From the IMG/VR virus record IMGVR_UViG_3300042691_018210, positions 1-38,464 of that record: DNA of 38,464 nucleotides. One strand, 5' to 3'. Shown in pieces: positions 29,883 to 36,397 of the stretch; the stretch's first letter is position 1, and the number at the start of each line of letters is the position of its first letter. The translations under genes were made by a program, and so were the position numbers. This stretch comes from a virus. The notes below the pieces were generated by a model. It saw nothing but the letters and a program-made list of their open reading frames with translations, was not told the origin of the DNA and did no database searches.

Positions 29883-30446
29883 ATGAATCGTCGCGAAGCA
29901 ATCGAGCGAGCGTACCAGATTCCGGGCATGTGTTGGCCCGTAGAGCTTGGTTCACTTTACGACCTACTCAGTGGCTCGATGTGTCACGTTGAGATTGGCT
30001 CATTCTGCGGGCGTTCGCTATTTACTTCGGCAATGGCGTTAGGTCAGGATGCAAAATTGCACGTCGTCGAGTCGTTTACCGGGTGCATCGGTGAAGCCGG
30101 TTCTATGCCAACTCCATGCCAAGACTGGGTGCCATCGATATTCATTGCAACCATTCACGCCATTCAGGTGCATCGGCCCGACATTGAAATTACTATCCAT
30201 CGAGAATCGAGCCTGGAAGCCGCGAAAAAATTTACTGCCAAAGCAACATCGATTTACATTGACGCAAACCACCACTTTGCTGAGGTTTGTGCTGATATCC
30301 AGGCGTGGGGCTCTCGCCTTGCCGATGGCGGCATTCTGGCAGGTCACGATTATTGGCCTGCCGAACGCGGCGTGATGGAAGCGGTTAATCACTGCCTGCC
30401 TTCTTTTCGAGTGATACCGGACACCCGTATTTGGGTTGCTTCTTGA
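29883..30446 (+). CDS. class I SAM-dependent methyltransferase (Methyltransf_24-like)
   Basis: The 187-residue protein has MCHVEIGSFCGRSLFTSAMA as a motif I region (E-I-G-S-x-x-G-R-S), LHVVESFTG with an acidic residue for ribose, and SIYIDANHHFAEVCADIQAW...LADGGILAGHDYW as the characteristic late motif of this family. Such enzymes methylate sugars or small molecules and often occur in glycan clusters, so it may go with the glycosyltransferase at 22810. It ends at the promoter of the regulatory region. Confidence 0.7.
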   Translation: MNRREAIERAYQIPGMCWPVELGSLYDLLSGSMCHVEIGSFCGRSLFTSAMALGQDAKLHVVESFTGCIGEAGSMPTPCQDWVPSIFIATIHAIQVHRPDIEITIHRESSLEAAKKFTAKATSIYIDANHHFAEVCADIQAWGSRLADGGILAGHDYWPAERGVMEAVNHCLPSFRVIPDTRIWVAS

Positions 30447-30478
30447 TTATTGGCCTTCTCTGCGTTACACTTCTGTAA
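30443..30478 (+). promoter_or_regulatory. promoter with palindromic operator before the HTH gene
   Basis: TTGATT (30443-30448) and TACACT (30466-30471) have a 17-bp spacer. The -10 box overlaps the perfect inverted repeat TTACA-CTTC-TGTAA (30465-30478). The string CGTTACACTT (30463-30472) is the reverse complement of AAGTGTAACG, the core of the operators at 30730 and 36703, so the same protein may bind all three. Confidence 0.6.
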
Positions 30479-30499
30479 TTCGCAACGCAAGAGGGCACT

Positions 30500-30700
30500 A
30501 TGAAAAAAACGCAAGAAGCCGAATCCGTTAAGACACTCACCACCGCCGAGGCCGCCCGCCTCATTGGCTGTGCCGAGATAACCATCCGTCAGTGGGTACG
30601 CCGTGGCAAACTCATGCCGATAGCCCGCATTGGTAGGTATATGGTATTCGCCCGCTCCCATATCGAGCACCTACGTTCCCATTTCGGCGGCAAGAAATAA
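30500..30700 (+). CDS. small HTH protein, excisionase/MerR-like winged helix
   Basis: This 66-residue protein matches the HTH_17/excisionase-type domain: LTTAEAARLIGCAEITIRQW then VRRGKLMPIARIGRYMVFAR, IEHLRSH, with the helix-turn-helix followed by the wing. It is the only small regulator with such a domain in the window. It is flanked by palindromic promoter elements, so it is the best candidate to regulate them. With no integrase present, a role in excision is unlikely. Confidence 0.75.
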   Translation: MKKTQEAESVKTLTTAEAARLIGCAEITIRQWVRRGKLMPIARIGRYMVFARSHIEHLRSHFGGKK

Positions 30701-30723
30701 TTCGAATTTTGTTTCAAGTGCTA

Positions 30724-30753
30724 TTGCTAAGTGTAACGATATTGATACACTGA
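30724..30753 (+). promoter_or_regulatory. early promoter with near-palindromic operator (copy 1)
   Basis: TTGCTA (30724-30729) and TACACT (30746-30751) are 16 bp apart. AGTGTA at 30730-30735 and TACACT at 30746-30751 are inverted repeats around ACGATATTGA, making a 22-bp near palindrome that covers the -10 box. The 30-bp block is 26/30 identical to the one at 36697-36726. Confidence 0.7.
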
Positions 30754-30789
30754 ATGCATCAATCAAGTTACTCACTCGAAGTACAACCC

Positions 30790-31506
30790 ATGAAGTTAAT
30801 CACCCCCCAAACCATCGCAACGATGCGTGACCTACGCTCGGCAGGCAAGTCGCTCCACGACATTGCACGAGCCGTTGACGTGTCGCTGCCGACGATCCAC
30901 AAGTACGTCATGGACATTGACTACCAAGCCGCTAAGGTGCGTGCCAATGAGATTAGCAAGGCTCGCAAGCAGTACGCTTGCAAGGATTGTGGTATTGCTG
31001 TCAATGACCGTGCACAGCGATGCTTAACGTGCCACTTGAAGTCGATTGCAAAGCAAGTAAAGAAGTGCTGCGATTGTGGCAAGGAACTATCCTCATCTGT
31101 CGCGACGCGCTGCAACTCGTGCAACCAACGCATGCAGATGGCAAAACGTGCATTGCTTCCAAAGAAACCGATTGCCAAGCGTAGGCCGATGCCAGACTGC
31201 ATGGATTGCGGCAAGACGCTCACAAAACACGACTCCAAGCGTTGCAGGCGTTGCAATAACATATTTAGACTTGGCAAGCCGGACGAGCGGCCCATTAAGA
31301 CGTTCACGCCGTCGCTGCCATGCAAGCGTTGTGGTACGCTGATTCGTGGCGGTGTAACCGGCATGTGCAAGGTTTGTTGTGCTGAGAAACTAAAAGAAGA
31401 GAACGGGACTAAGATTGTTTACAAGCCGATTGCAAAACCAAAGCGATGTAGCTGCGGGGCTTTGATCGTAACTAATAAGTGCGTTGCATGCGAGGTAAGA
31501 AAATGA
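30790..31506 (+). CDS. HTH protein with five zinc ribbons
   Basis: The protein has 238 residues from ATG 30790, chosen because the upstream ATG at 30754 lies right at the promoter. Residues 1-42 hold a resolvase/Cro-like HTH (SLHDIARAVDVSLPTIHKYV). Five zinc-ribbon repeats follow, with Cys pairs at 64/67-78/81, 93/96-108/111, 137/140-152/155, 178/181-193/196 and a shorter 220/222-231/234. The basic linkers suggest nucleic-acid binding. A transcriptional regulator or DNA-binding scaffold is plausible; I know no characterised homologue. Confidence 0.65.
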   Translation: MKLITPQTIATMRDLRSAGKSLHDIARAVDVSLPTIHKYVMDIDYQAAKVRANEISKARKQYACKDCGIAVNDRAQRCLTCHLKSIAKQVKKCCDCGKELSSSVATRCNSCNQRMQMAKRALLPKKPIAKRRPMPDCMDCGKTLTKHDSKRCRRCNNIFRLGKPDERPIKTFTPSLPCKRCGTLIRGGVTGMCKVCCAEKLKEENGTKIVYKPIAKPKRCSCGALIVTNKCVACEVRK

Positions 31507-31754
31507 AAGTACAACAACAAGCCGATTACATTCCACGGATTATTTACCAATATGTCGGCATGCTGCATTGTGGCGGCGAATATCGAATCGTCACGCGGCA
31601 GTGTGCGTCGATTGCCAACGCGGCCCGCGAAGCGATTAAGTACGCCGATGCAAACGGCGTAGACCGAAGCAAGATGAGAATTTGCCGACTCGATGAAGTC
31701 GATGTGAAAGTGGAAACGATGAATCCTTATTGTGATGAAAGGGCGACGAGATGA
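31503..31754 (+). CDS. small protein of unknown function
   Basis: The protein has 83 residues from ATG 31503 (ATGA overlap). It includes MLHCGGEYRIVTRQCASIAN and AAREAIKYADANGVDRSKMR. No family is recognised; the globular, strand-helix-strand look suggests a small accessory factor in the early operon. Confidence 0.55.
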   Translation: MKVQQQADYIPRIIYQYVGMLHCGGEYRIVTRQCASIANAAREAIKYADANGVDRSKMRICRLDEVDVKVETMNPYCDERATR

Positions 31755-32347
31755 GCTGGAGAGAAGTTACGAAAGATGATGTTGGAAAGATGGTTGAGGT
31801 AAGCGATACTGGACACTACCACAAATGCATGAGGAAACTTGAACACGTACTAAGTAAGCCAACAGAAGATGGGTTTCGCTTTATTGCTTGGTCTCCAGAA
31901 AATGCTTACACGACAAGTTTTCGGTACGCTCGTATCCGCACCTCACCGCTCCCTGACGGCTGGTTGCCGGATGATTGGCGGGTGCTTGGGGATGAGGAGA
32001 TTTGCAATCAGCACGACTTAGTTGTGTGGGAGGCGATGTTAGATTCGGCACTTACACTAGGTAAGCACAGTTGCTATTGCGATGGCGAATACACCGGCAA
32101 AACGGCGAAGTTTATCGTTGATGGTGTCGACTGCAATCTCTGCGTCATTCGTCCACGTTGGCGGCCCGCGACGAAGAGTGATGTTGGTAAGTACGTCAGT
32201 AGCGGAATCGACATGGGGCAATTAAAGATTATCCTGAACGAACCTGACGACGACGGACACGACTGCATTGTGTACTTTGGTGGATGGTGCGTTTCTGCTC
32301 TCAAGGACCTCAAAGTTGAAAACGAGGGCTGGCATGTCACGAAGTAA
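31751..32347 (+). CDS. protein with an internal tandem repeat
   Basis: The 198-residue protein contains two related halves: WREVTKDDVGKMVEVSD near the start and WRPATKSDVGKYVSSGI at about residues 137-153, each followed by a beta-rich segment with FRFIAW or DCIVYFGGW. A linker with PDGWLPDDWRVL and a Cys-rich patch separates them. The repeated WRxxTKxDVGKxV unit is a phage-common small domain of unknown role. Confidence 0.55.
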   Translation: MSWREVTKDDVGKMVEVSDTGHYHKCMRKLEHVLSKPTEDGFRFIAWSPENAYTTSFRYARIRTSPLPDGWLPDDWRVLGDEEICNQHDLVVWEAMLDSALTLGKHSCYCDGEYTGKTAKFIVDGVDCNLCVIRPRWRPATKSDVGKYVSSGIDMGQLKIILNEPDDDGHDCIVYFGGWCVSALKDLKVENEGWHVTK

Positions 32348-33128
32348 AGACTACGAGCAACTGCCCGCACTATCGCAATCGGCAATTAAGGATGTTAAAA
32401 AAGAAAAAGGCGGATGGAGGTACTTTTACGAAAAGCACATTGCGAAAAGTTTCAGGGAGGAGCCGACTGACTCGATGGAGTTAGGGACGGCGTTGCACTT
32501 GGCGTTATTGGAGCCCGACACGTTTCGCGACAAAGTGCTTCACATACCGGATGAAGTATTAGCGAAAAATGGAGCAAAGACAACAAACGCCTGGAAGCAA
32601 TTTGAGGCGGAAAATAAAGACCGATTGCTACTCAAGAGCAATGATTTTGCGAACTTGGCCTATGCAGTGGATGCCGTAATGAAACACCCAGCCGCTGCTC
32701 CGTTGATTGCTGGTAAAGGAATTACCGAGAAACCGATTACATTCAAGACGAACAATACGCTATGCAAAGGAATTCCCGATAAAGTAATTCCAGGTCATGC
32801 GATAGTTGATGTAAAGTCGACTTGCGTTGTTCAGCCGAAGAAATTTCAGCGGCAAGCTGAGGAGTTGTTTTACGACGTGCAAGCAAGATTTTATTGCGAC
32901 GGCGTGCTAGAAGTGTACGCCGAGCGATTGCCGTTTGTATTCATCGCCGTTGAGATGGAACCGCCGTTTCGCGTGCGTGCTTACCAAGCACCGGAAGACT
33001 GGATGCTCAGTGGGTTTGCCGTTATCAACGAAGTTGTGCAAGAGTACGAACGTCGAATGGCTGAAAACGATTGGAATGATGTTGAAGATCGAGAATTTGT
33101 TTTACTTGAGAAAATGAGGTGGAGATGA
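32334..33128 (+). CDS. RecE-like PD-(D/E)XK exonuclease
   Basis: This 264-residue protein opens with DYEQLPALSQSAIKDVKKEK, the sequence typical of phage exonuclease VIII-like (DUF3799) proteins, then MELGTALHLALLEPDTF. The catalytic core is CKGIPDKVIPGHAIVDVKST, with D at GIPD and DVKST as the PD-(D/E)XK residues, followed by QAEELFYDVQARFYCDGVL. It resects double-stranded ends for annealing by the adjacent RecT. It overlaps the preceding gene by 14 bases; ATG 32334 is chosen over an in-frame ATG upstream. Confidence 0.85.
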   Translation: MSRSKDYEQLPALSQSAIKDVKKEKGGWRYFYEKHIAKSFREEPTDSMELGTALHLALLEPDTFRDKVLHIPDEVLAKNGAKTTNAWKQFEAENKDRLLLKSNDFANLAYAVDAVMKHPAAAPLIAGKGITEKPITFKTNNTLCKGIPDKVIPGHAIVDVKSTCVVQPKKFQRQAEELFYDVQARFYCDGVLEVYAERLPFVFIAVEMEPPFRVRAYQAPEDWMLSGFAVINEVVQEYERRMAENDWNDVEDREFVLLEKMRWR

Positions 33129-33814
33129 GTACCGACATAACAGAAAAGCCAAAGGCCGAAACAAAGCAACTGACAACAATTGAGCCAGCACAGGTTCAGT
33201 TACTTCCTCGTGAGCAAACGAAAGAAGAAATTCAGTTTGGATTATCACAACGACAAGCGAAAGCATTGTCAGAATCGACCCTGATACCGAAAGACTTCCA
33301 GGGCAAGTTATCCAACTGCATGATTGCCTTGGACATTGCACAGCGGCTAAACGCTCCGCCGTTGCTTGTGATGCAGAATCTTTACATTGTGCACGGCAAG
33401 CCGTCTTGGTCGAGTCAGTTCTTAATCGCGACGTTCAATCAGTGCGGGCGTTTTTCACCAATCCGCTACGAGTTCTTTGGCTCTAAAGGCAAGGACGATT
33501 GGGGATGTAAAGCATATGCAATCGAGAACTCAACTGGAGAAATCCTGCACGGTCCTGAAGTGACGATTGCAATGGCAAAAGCCGAAGGATGGGTGGATAA
33601 GGCTGGCAGCAAATGGAAGACAATGCCCGAAATGATGTTGCGTTATCGAAGTGCTGCGTTCTTTGTTCGCACAGTGGCTCCAGAATTGTCTATGGGTTTA
33701 CCGATGTCGGATGAGGTTGAGGACATTGGAGAATCAAAAGTATCGGCACGGCTCACGGTTGACTCAATCAAGCACTTAGCCGATGATGTGGATGCCGATC
33801 CGCTGGGAGGTTAA
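33125..33814 (+). CDS. RecT-family single-strand annealing protein
   Basis: The 229-residue protein contains YIVHGKPSWSSQFLIATFNQ and AEGWVDKAGSKWKTMPEMML then RYRSAAFFVRTVAPELSMGL, the conserved helix-turn segment of RecT recombinases. It pairs resected strands with complementary DNA. The gene overlaps the RecE-like stop (ATGA), forming the classical exonuclease-annealase pair. An AGG lies five bases before the ATG. Confidence 0.88.
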   Translation: MSTDITEKPKAETKQLTTIEPAQVQLLPREQTKEEIQFGLSQRQAKALSESTLIPKDFQGKLSNCMIALDIAQRLNAPPLLVMQNLYIVHGKPSWSSQFLIATFNQCGRFSPIRYEFFGSKGKDDWGCKAYAIENSTGEILHGPEVTIAMAKAEGWVDKAGSKWKTMPEMMLRYRSAAFFVRTVAPELSMGLPMSDEVEDIGESKVSARLTVDSIKHLADDVDADPLGG

Positions 33815-33820
33815 CAACCG

Positions 33821-33907
33821 TTGATTGCACGGCCCGTCGACTACGACGAAAGCAATTGGTACACCGTGAGAGCCGGACTCATAAACCAATCCACGGACTG
33901 CCGGTAA
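33821..33907 (+). CDS. candidate 28-residue peptide
   Basis: TTG at 33821 with GGGAGG at 33805-33810 opens a 28-codon frame; the product begins with the string M(L)IARPVDYDESNWYTVRAG and ends NQSTDCR. It contains the only clear open frame between RecT and the tandem hairpins. It may be a peptide or a remnant of a larger gene. Weakly supported. Confidence 0.35.
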   Translation: MIARPVDYDESNWYTVRAGLINQSTDCR

Positions 33908-33913
33908 ACACTT

Positions 33914-33950
33914 CCACCGGACGCGGTGGCCCCGATGCGGTATTCGGGGC
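33914..33950 (+). other. tandem hairpins before the small early genes
   Basis: CCACCG-GACG-CGGTGG (33914-33929, perfect six pairs) is followed at once by CCCCGA (33930-33935) pairing with TCGGGG (33944-33949) around an eight-base loop; one more G-C pair is possible if G33929 is released. They end 33 bases before the next start codon. There is no T-run. They could be a transcription pause or RNA processing signal. Confidence 0.6.
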
Positions 33951-33982
33951 GATTTACAATACAGTTTACATGGAGACGATTA

Positions 33983-34195
33983 ATGAATGCAGAAGTTACA
34001 ACTTGCACCCTATCAGAAGCAGAGCACTGGATCGGCGGTTATCGCAACGCCGAATACTATCCGGTCATTAAGTTAACGCGATACGACAACGCAGGAAACG
34101 AAATTTCAATCGAGGTATTCAAGGAAGATATCGACATTCTTGAGGTGTTTATCAACCGTTTGCGAAATCGGGAGACACGCCACGATGGGTATTGA
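33983..34195 (+). CDS. small protein of unknown function
   Basis: The protein has 70 residues from ATG 33983, with GGAG at 33972-33975. It includes SEAEHWIGGYRNAEYYPVIK and EISIEVFKEDIDILEVFINR. The second half, VFKEDIDILEVFINRL, resembles a motif in the protein at 34679 (VYKADVKHLILMLNELL), so the two may share a small fold. No known function. Confidence 0.55.
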   Translation: MNAEVTTCTLSEAEHWIGGYRNAEYYPVIKLTRYDNAGNEISIEVFKEDIDILEVFINRLRNRETRHDGY

Positions 34196-34499
34196 AAACG
34201 CATTATTCAACGTCGACAAGATCAAGCGTAGTGTCCACAAGTTTTTACGCAAGAATTTATGGAAAATACGGAAGTCGTATCAGGTACGGAATACTGGAAC
34301 TTACTATATTCACGCAACTAGATGGCGAACGGATATCTTGATTCGCGTATCCGATCACAAGGGATATGATAGGTGGTTTCTTAAACTGTCTGGATTGCCT
34401 GAGCCGAGTTTCGATGTTAATCCACACGGTCAATCGCTCGAAAGTTTTAAAGCAACAATGAAGAGGCTATACAATGAAAGACGAGAATATGAGCAATGA
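34185..34499 (+). CDS. small basic protein of unknown function
   Basis: The protein has 104 residues from ATG 34185, overlapping the previous gene by 11 bases. It is rich in lysine, arginine and tyrosine (DKIKRSVHKFLRKNLWKIRK). It could bind nucleic acid, but no domain is recognised. Confidence 0.5.
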   Translation: MGIENALFNVDKIKRSVHKFLRKNLWKIRKSYQVRNTGTYYIHATRWRTDILIRVSDHKGYDRWFLKLSGLPEPSFDVNPHGQSLESFKATMKRLYNERREYEQ

Positions 34500-34698
34500 A
34501 CATGGAAAAAGTAAAGTCGTTGAAACGACACTTGCATCAGATCTCGTAATGAGACTTGATGGGTGCCTTGCTGCGTTTTGGTTGGCCTGCATTTGTGCAA
34601 TGGTATGCGTTGTAGTGTGTGCAGCCGTCAAAATGAACCTGCGGATCACTTGGGACAATCCAAAACCAGAGGTGAAAAATGTCACAGATAATCGGTAG
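34474..34698 (+). CDS. small single-pass membrane protein
   Basis: The 74-residue protein has one strong hydrophobic segment with four cysteines (CLAAFWLACICAMVCVVVCA, residues about 31-50) and hydrophilic ends. Overlaps both neighbours. Early phage membrane proteins often interfere with superinfection or host functions; that is only an inference here. Confidence 0.55.
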   Translation: MKDENMSNEHGKSKVVETTLASDLVMRLDGCLAAFWLACICAMVCVVVCAAVKMNLRITWDNPKPEVKNVTDNR

Positions 34699-34936
34699 AT
34701 TCGAGAGGTTTACGGCAACATTTGATTCCGACCAAACTGGCTCCGCATATACAGGCTGCGTTGTTCCTGTTATCCGTGTCATGGAGCGAGACACAGGCTC
34801 GACTTTCTTTGTCTACAAAGCAGATGTCAAGCACCTCATCTTGATGCTGAACGAGCTTCTCACGATGGAAGAATACACGCTAGATGATGGGGTGAGCCAA
34901 CTACGCCACGAACATTCGACAATTGGCGGAAGTTGA
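34679..34936 (+). CDS. small protein of unknown function
   Basis: This 85-residue protein includes RVMERDTGSTFFVYKADVKH and LILMLNELLTMEEYTLDDGV. The T..FVYK.D...L...LN pattern parallels the protein at 33983. It overlaps the membrane protein gene by 20 bases. Confidence 0.5.
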   Translation: MSQIIGRFERFTATFDSDQTGSAYTGCVVPVIRVMERDTGSTFFVYKADVKHLILMLNELLTMEEYTLDDGVSQLRHEHSTIGGS

Positions 34937-35016
34937 AGAAGAAAGATTTATACGCATTCTTCCGCGAATCAGTCGCAGAGTACGAGGCTCGACCGAAGCC
35001 AGAAAAGAGTCACTAG
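34933..35016 (+). CDS. candidate 27-residue peptide
   Basis: TTG at 34933 overlaps the previous stop (TTGA) and reads KKKDLYAFFRESVAEYEARP and a few more residues to a TAG at 35014. GGCGGA lies a few bases upstream. Similar TTGA couplings occur at 13896 (a certain gene) and 4306. Could be a true micro-protein; unproven. Confidence 0.35.
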   Translation: MKKKDLYAFFRESVAEYEARPKPEKSH

Positions 35017-35029
35017 AGACGAAATCCAG

Positions 35030-35117
35030 GGATCGGCGGCGTGGTGGGACACCAGGATTATCTATTTCCAGTGCAGCGTGATATAGCACTAAGCAGGTTC
35101 AAATCCTGCCCGATCCA
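35030..35117 (+). tRNA. class-II tRNA-like gene, anticodon uncertain
   Basis: An 88-base element has a perfect 7-bp acceptor stem (GGATCGG 35030-35036 with CCGATCC 35110-35116, discriminator A35117, no encoded CCA), a perfect T-arm (GCAGG-TTCAAAT-CCTGC) and a long variable arm AGTGC...GCACT, as in class II tRNAs (Leu, Ser, Tyr), with fitting length. A 3-bp D stem GTG/CAC is possible. The anticodon arm is poor: GGATTATCTATTTCC gives only GGA/TCC pairing with a 9-base loop, or 7 bases if a U-U mismatch is allowed, and no U at position 33. The linker after the acceptor stem is also long. It may be degenerate, edited or a tRNA mimic. CACTAGAGA repeats flank it. Confidence 0.5.
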
Positions 35118-35137
35118 CTAAGACACTAGAGAGCCCA

Positions 35138-35184
35138 TCTAGGGCGCGAGTTGTTAAGTAATCCTTAACAACTGAATCCCTAGA
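35138..35184 (+). other. long hairpin downstream of the tRNA-like gene
   Basis: TCTAGGG (35138-35144) pairs with CCCTAGA (35178-35184), and inside it AGTTGTTAAG (35149-35158) pairs with CTTAACAACT (35164-35173) around a TAATC loop. The two helices are separated by a 4x4 internal loop (CGCG/GAAT). Seventeen perfect pairs in 47 bases cannot be accidental in likelihood terms, but the role (terminator, RNA processing, protein binding site) is unknown. There is no T-run. Confidence 0.65.
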
Positions 35185-35202
35185 CAACGCAGTCCAGTAC
35201 CA

Positions 35203-35427
35203 ATGCAAACCTGCACAACGCCCATTCGATTCTGCATTAACTACCAGCAGCCCATTTGCTCAACTTGCAAATCGAGCTTGATAGCCCACGACGCAGCCGT
35301 AAAAGGTGGTATAATCTCGTGGGCGTTTTACTGTCCGATGTGCCTAACGCCGATCAGCCGAGCCGTTATTCAGATTCTTGACAGGAGTTTATCGAGTGGC
35401 GAAAGACGAGATAACAGCAGCGGTTGA
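35203..35427 (+). CDS. candidate small zinc-ribbon protein
   Basis: The 74-residue frame has CSTC and CPMC pairs (PICSTCKSSLIAH and SWAFYCPMCLTPIS), a plausible zinc ribbon. There is no clear ribosome binding site before the ATG, the frame overlaps the phosphoesterase start by 32 bases, and it contains the inverted repeat with TATAAT at 35284-35324. It may be real or a chance frame. Confidence 0.4.
   Translation: MQTCTTPIRFCINYQQPICSTCKSSLIAHDAAVKGGIISWAFYCPMCLTPISRAVIQILDRSLSSGERRDNSSG
35284..35324 (+). promoter_or_regulatory. inverted repeat enclosing a TATAAT box
   Basis: GCCCACGA (35284-35291) and TCGTGGGC (35317-35324) are perfect 8-bp inverted repeats, with TATAAT at 35310-35315 inside the loop and TTTT shortly after. 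A -35 hexamer is poor (ACGACG, 17-18 bp upstream). It could be a regulated promoter for the phosphoesterase gene or a terminator-type hairpin. Confidence 0.4.
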
Positions 35428-36397
35428 CGCGTTATTGAGGCAGCATCCCGAATGGCCCGCACGGTCACTAGCTCGCATGCTGCGTGAGCAAACCAATGGA
35501 GCCCTAACACTTGAGCAATGCCGTGGGCGGATCAATCATCGCATTCATGCGGCCCACAGAAACGCGAAGCACGGCAGGAAGTCGAATGAATCGCTTTCAA
35601 GGCCGAAACGCAAAGCGGGGACGCTCAGGATTCCGAAATCGGAAGCGAAACTTTGGACGCAATACGAATTAACCGGAAAGCGTATCGGTATTCTGTCGGA
35701 CGCTCACTTTCCATTCCACTCGGAGATGGCGATTGAGGCGGCTGTGGGCACGCTGCGAGAGCACAAGATCGATCACCTACTCTTAAATGGCGATTGGGCC
35801 GATCACTACGCTCAATCGTTTCACGAACGTAAACCGAGTTTACGTAATTTCAAGGCCGAGCGTACCAAAACCATTGAATCGCTTGCGTGGATAAGGGACC
35901 AGTTCCCGCGAATTAAGATCACATACAAGCTCGGCAATCACGAAGAACGATGGTATCGGTGGCTATATGCCCACGCCCCGGAAATTGGCGAAGAGCCCGA
36001 TTTAGATTTTGCGGCGTGGTTCCGGCTTGGCGAATACGATATCGACTGCGTTCAAGATCAGCGGATTGTAATGGCGGGCAAGTTGGCAATTGCTCACGGT
36101 CACGAACTTGGCAAGGGAATGACTAGCCCGGTCAATCCAGCACGCGGGGCGTTTCTTAGGACGCTACATACGATTCTCGTCGGGCATCACCACAGGACTA
36201 GCGGCCATTGTGAGTCAAACCTATGGCACGATGAGGTGTTTGTGTGGTCGACGGGGTGCCTCTGCGATTTGAACCCCGAGTACGCCCGTGTGAATAAATG
36301 GAACCACGGTTTTGCACTTGTCGAGGTTGCGAAGAACAAGGACTTTGAGGTGACGAATTATCGGATCAGTCCAAAGGGTATCGTGAGGGCATCGTAA
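35396..36397 (+). CDS. calcineurin-like metallophosphoesterase with N-terminal helical domain
   Basis: The protein has 333 residues from GTG 35396 (GGAG at 35384-35387); a TTG at 35378 is the alternative. Residues about 1-60 form a helical, HTH-like domain (WPARSLARMLREQTNGALT). The phosphoesterase motifs follow in order: DAHFPFH (102-108), LLNGDWADHY, YKLGNHEERW, IAHGHELGKG and LVGHHHRTSG. All metal ligands (D-x-H, GD, GNH, GH, GHxH) are visible. It may cleave a phosphodiester or nucleotide, perhaps in DNA repair or against host signals. It lies in the early region. Confidence 0.85.
   Translation: MAKDEITAAVDALLRQHPEWPARSLARMLREQTNGALTLEQCRGRINHRIHAAHRNAKHGRKSNESLSRPKRKAGTLRIPKSEAKLWTQYELTGKRIGILSDAHFPFHSEMAIEAAVGTLREHKIDHLLLNGDWADHYAQSFHERKPSLRNFKAERTKTIESLAWIRDQFPRIKITYKLGNHEERWYRWLYAHAPEIGEEPDLDFAAWFRLGEYDIDCVQDQRIVMAGKLAIAHGHELGKGMTSPVNPARGAFLRTLHTILVGHHHRTSGHCESNLWHDEVFVWSTGCLCDLNPEYARVNKWNHGFALVEVAKNKDFEVTNYRISPKGIVRAS

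Noticed and set aside
33850-33930. tRNA-Met-like strings (AATTGGTA and CTCATAA) after RecT
   Set aside because: The spacing between the D-loop-like and anticodon-like parts is too long, stems do not pair and no T-arm follows. The strings are part of the 28-codon frame at 33821-33907.
35110-35117. attP core made of a tRNA 3' end
   Set aside because: A T-arm plus acceptor end could be an attachment site, but no integrase is present and the 5' acceptor strand is also complete, so a whole tRNA-like gene fits better.
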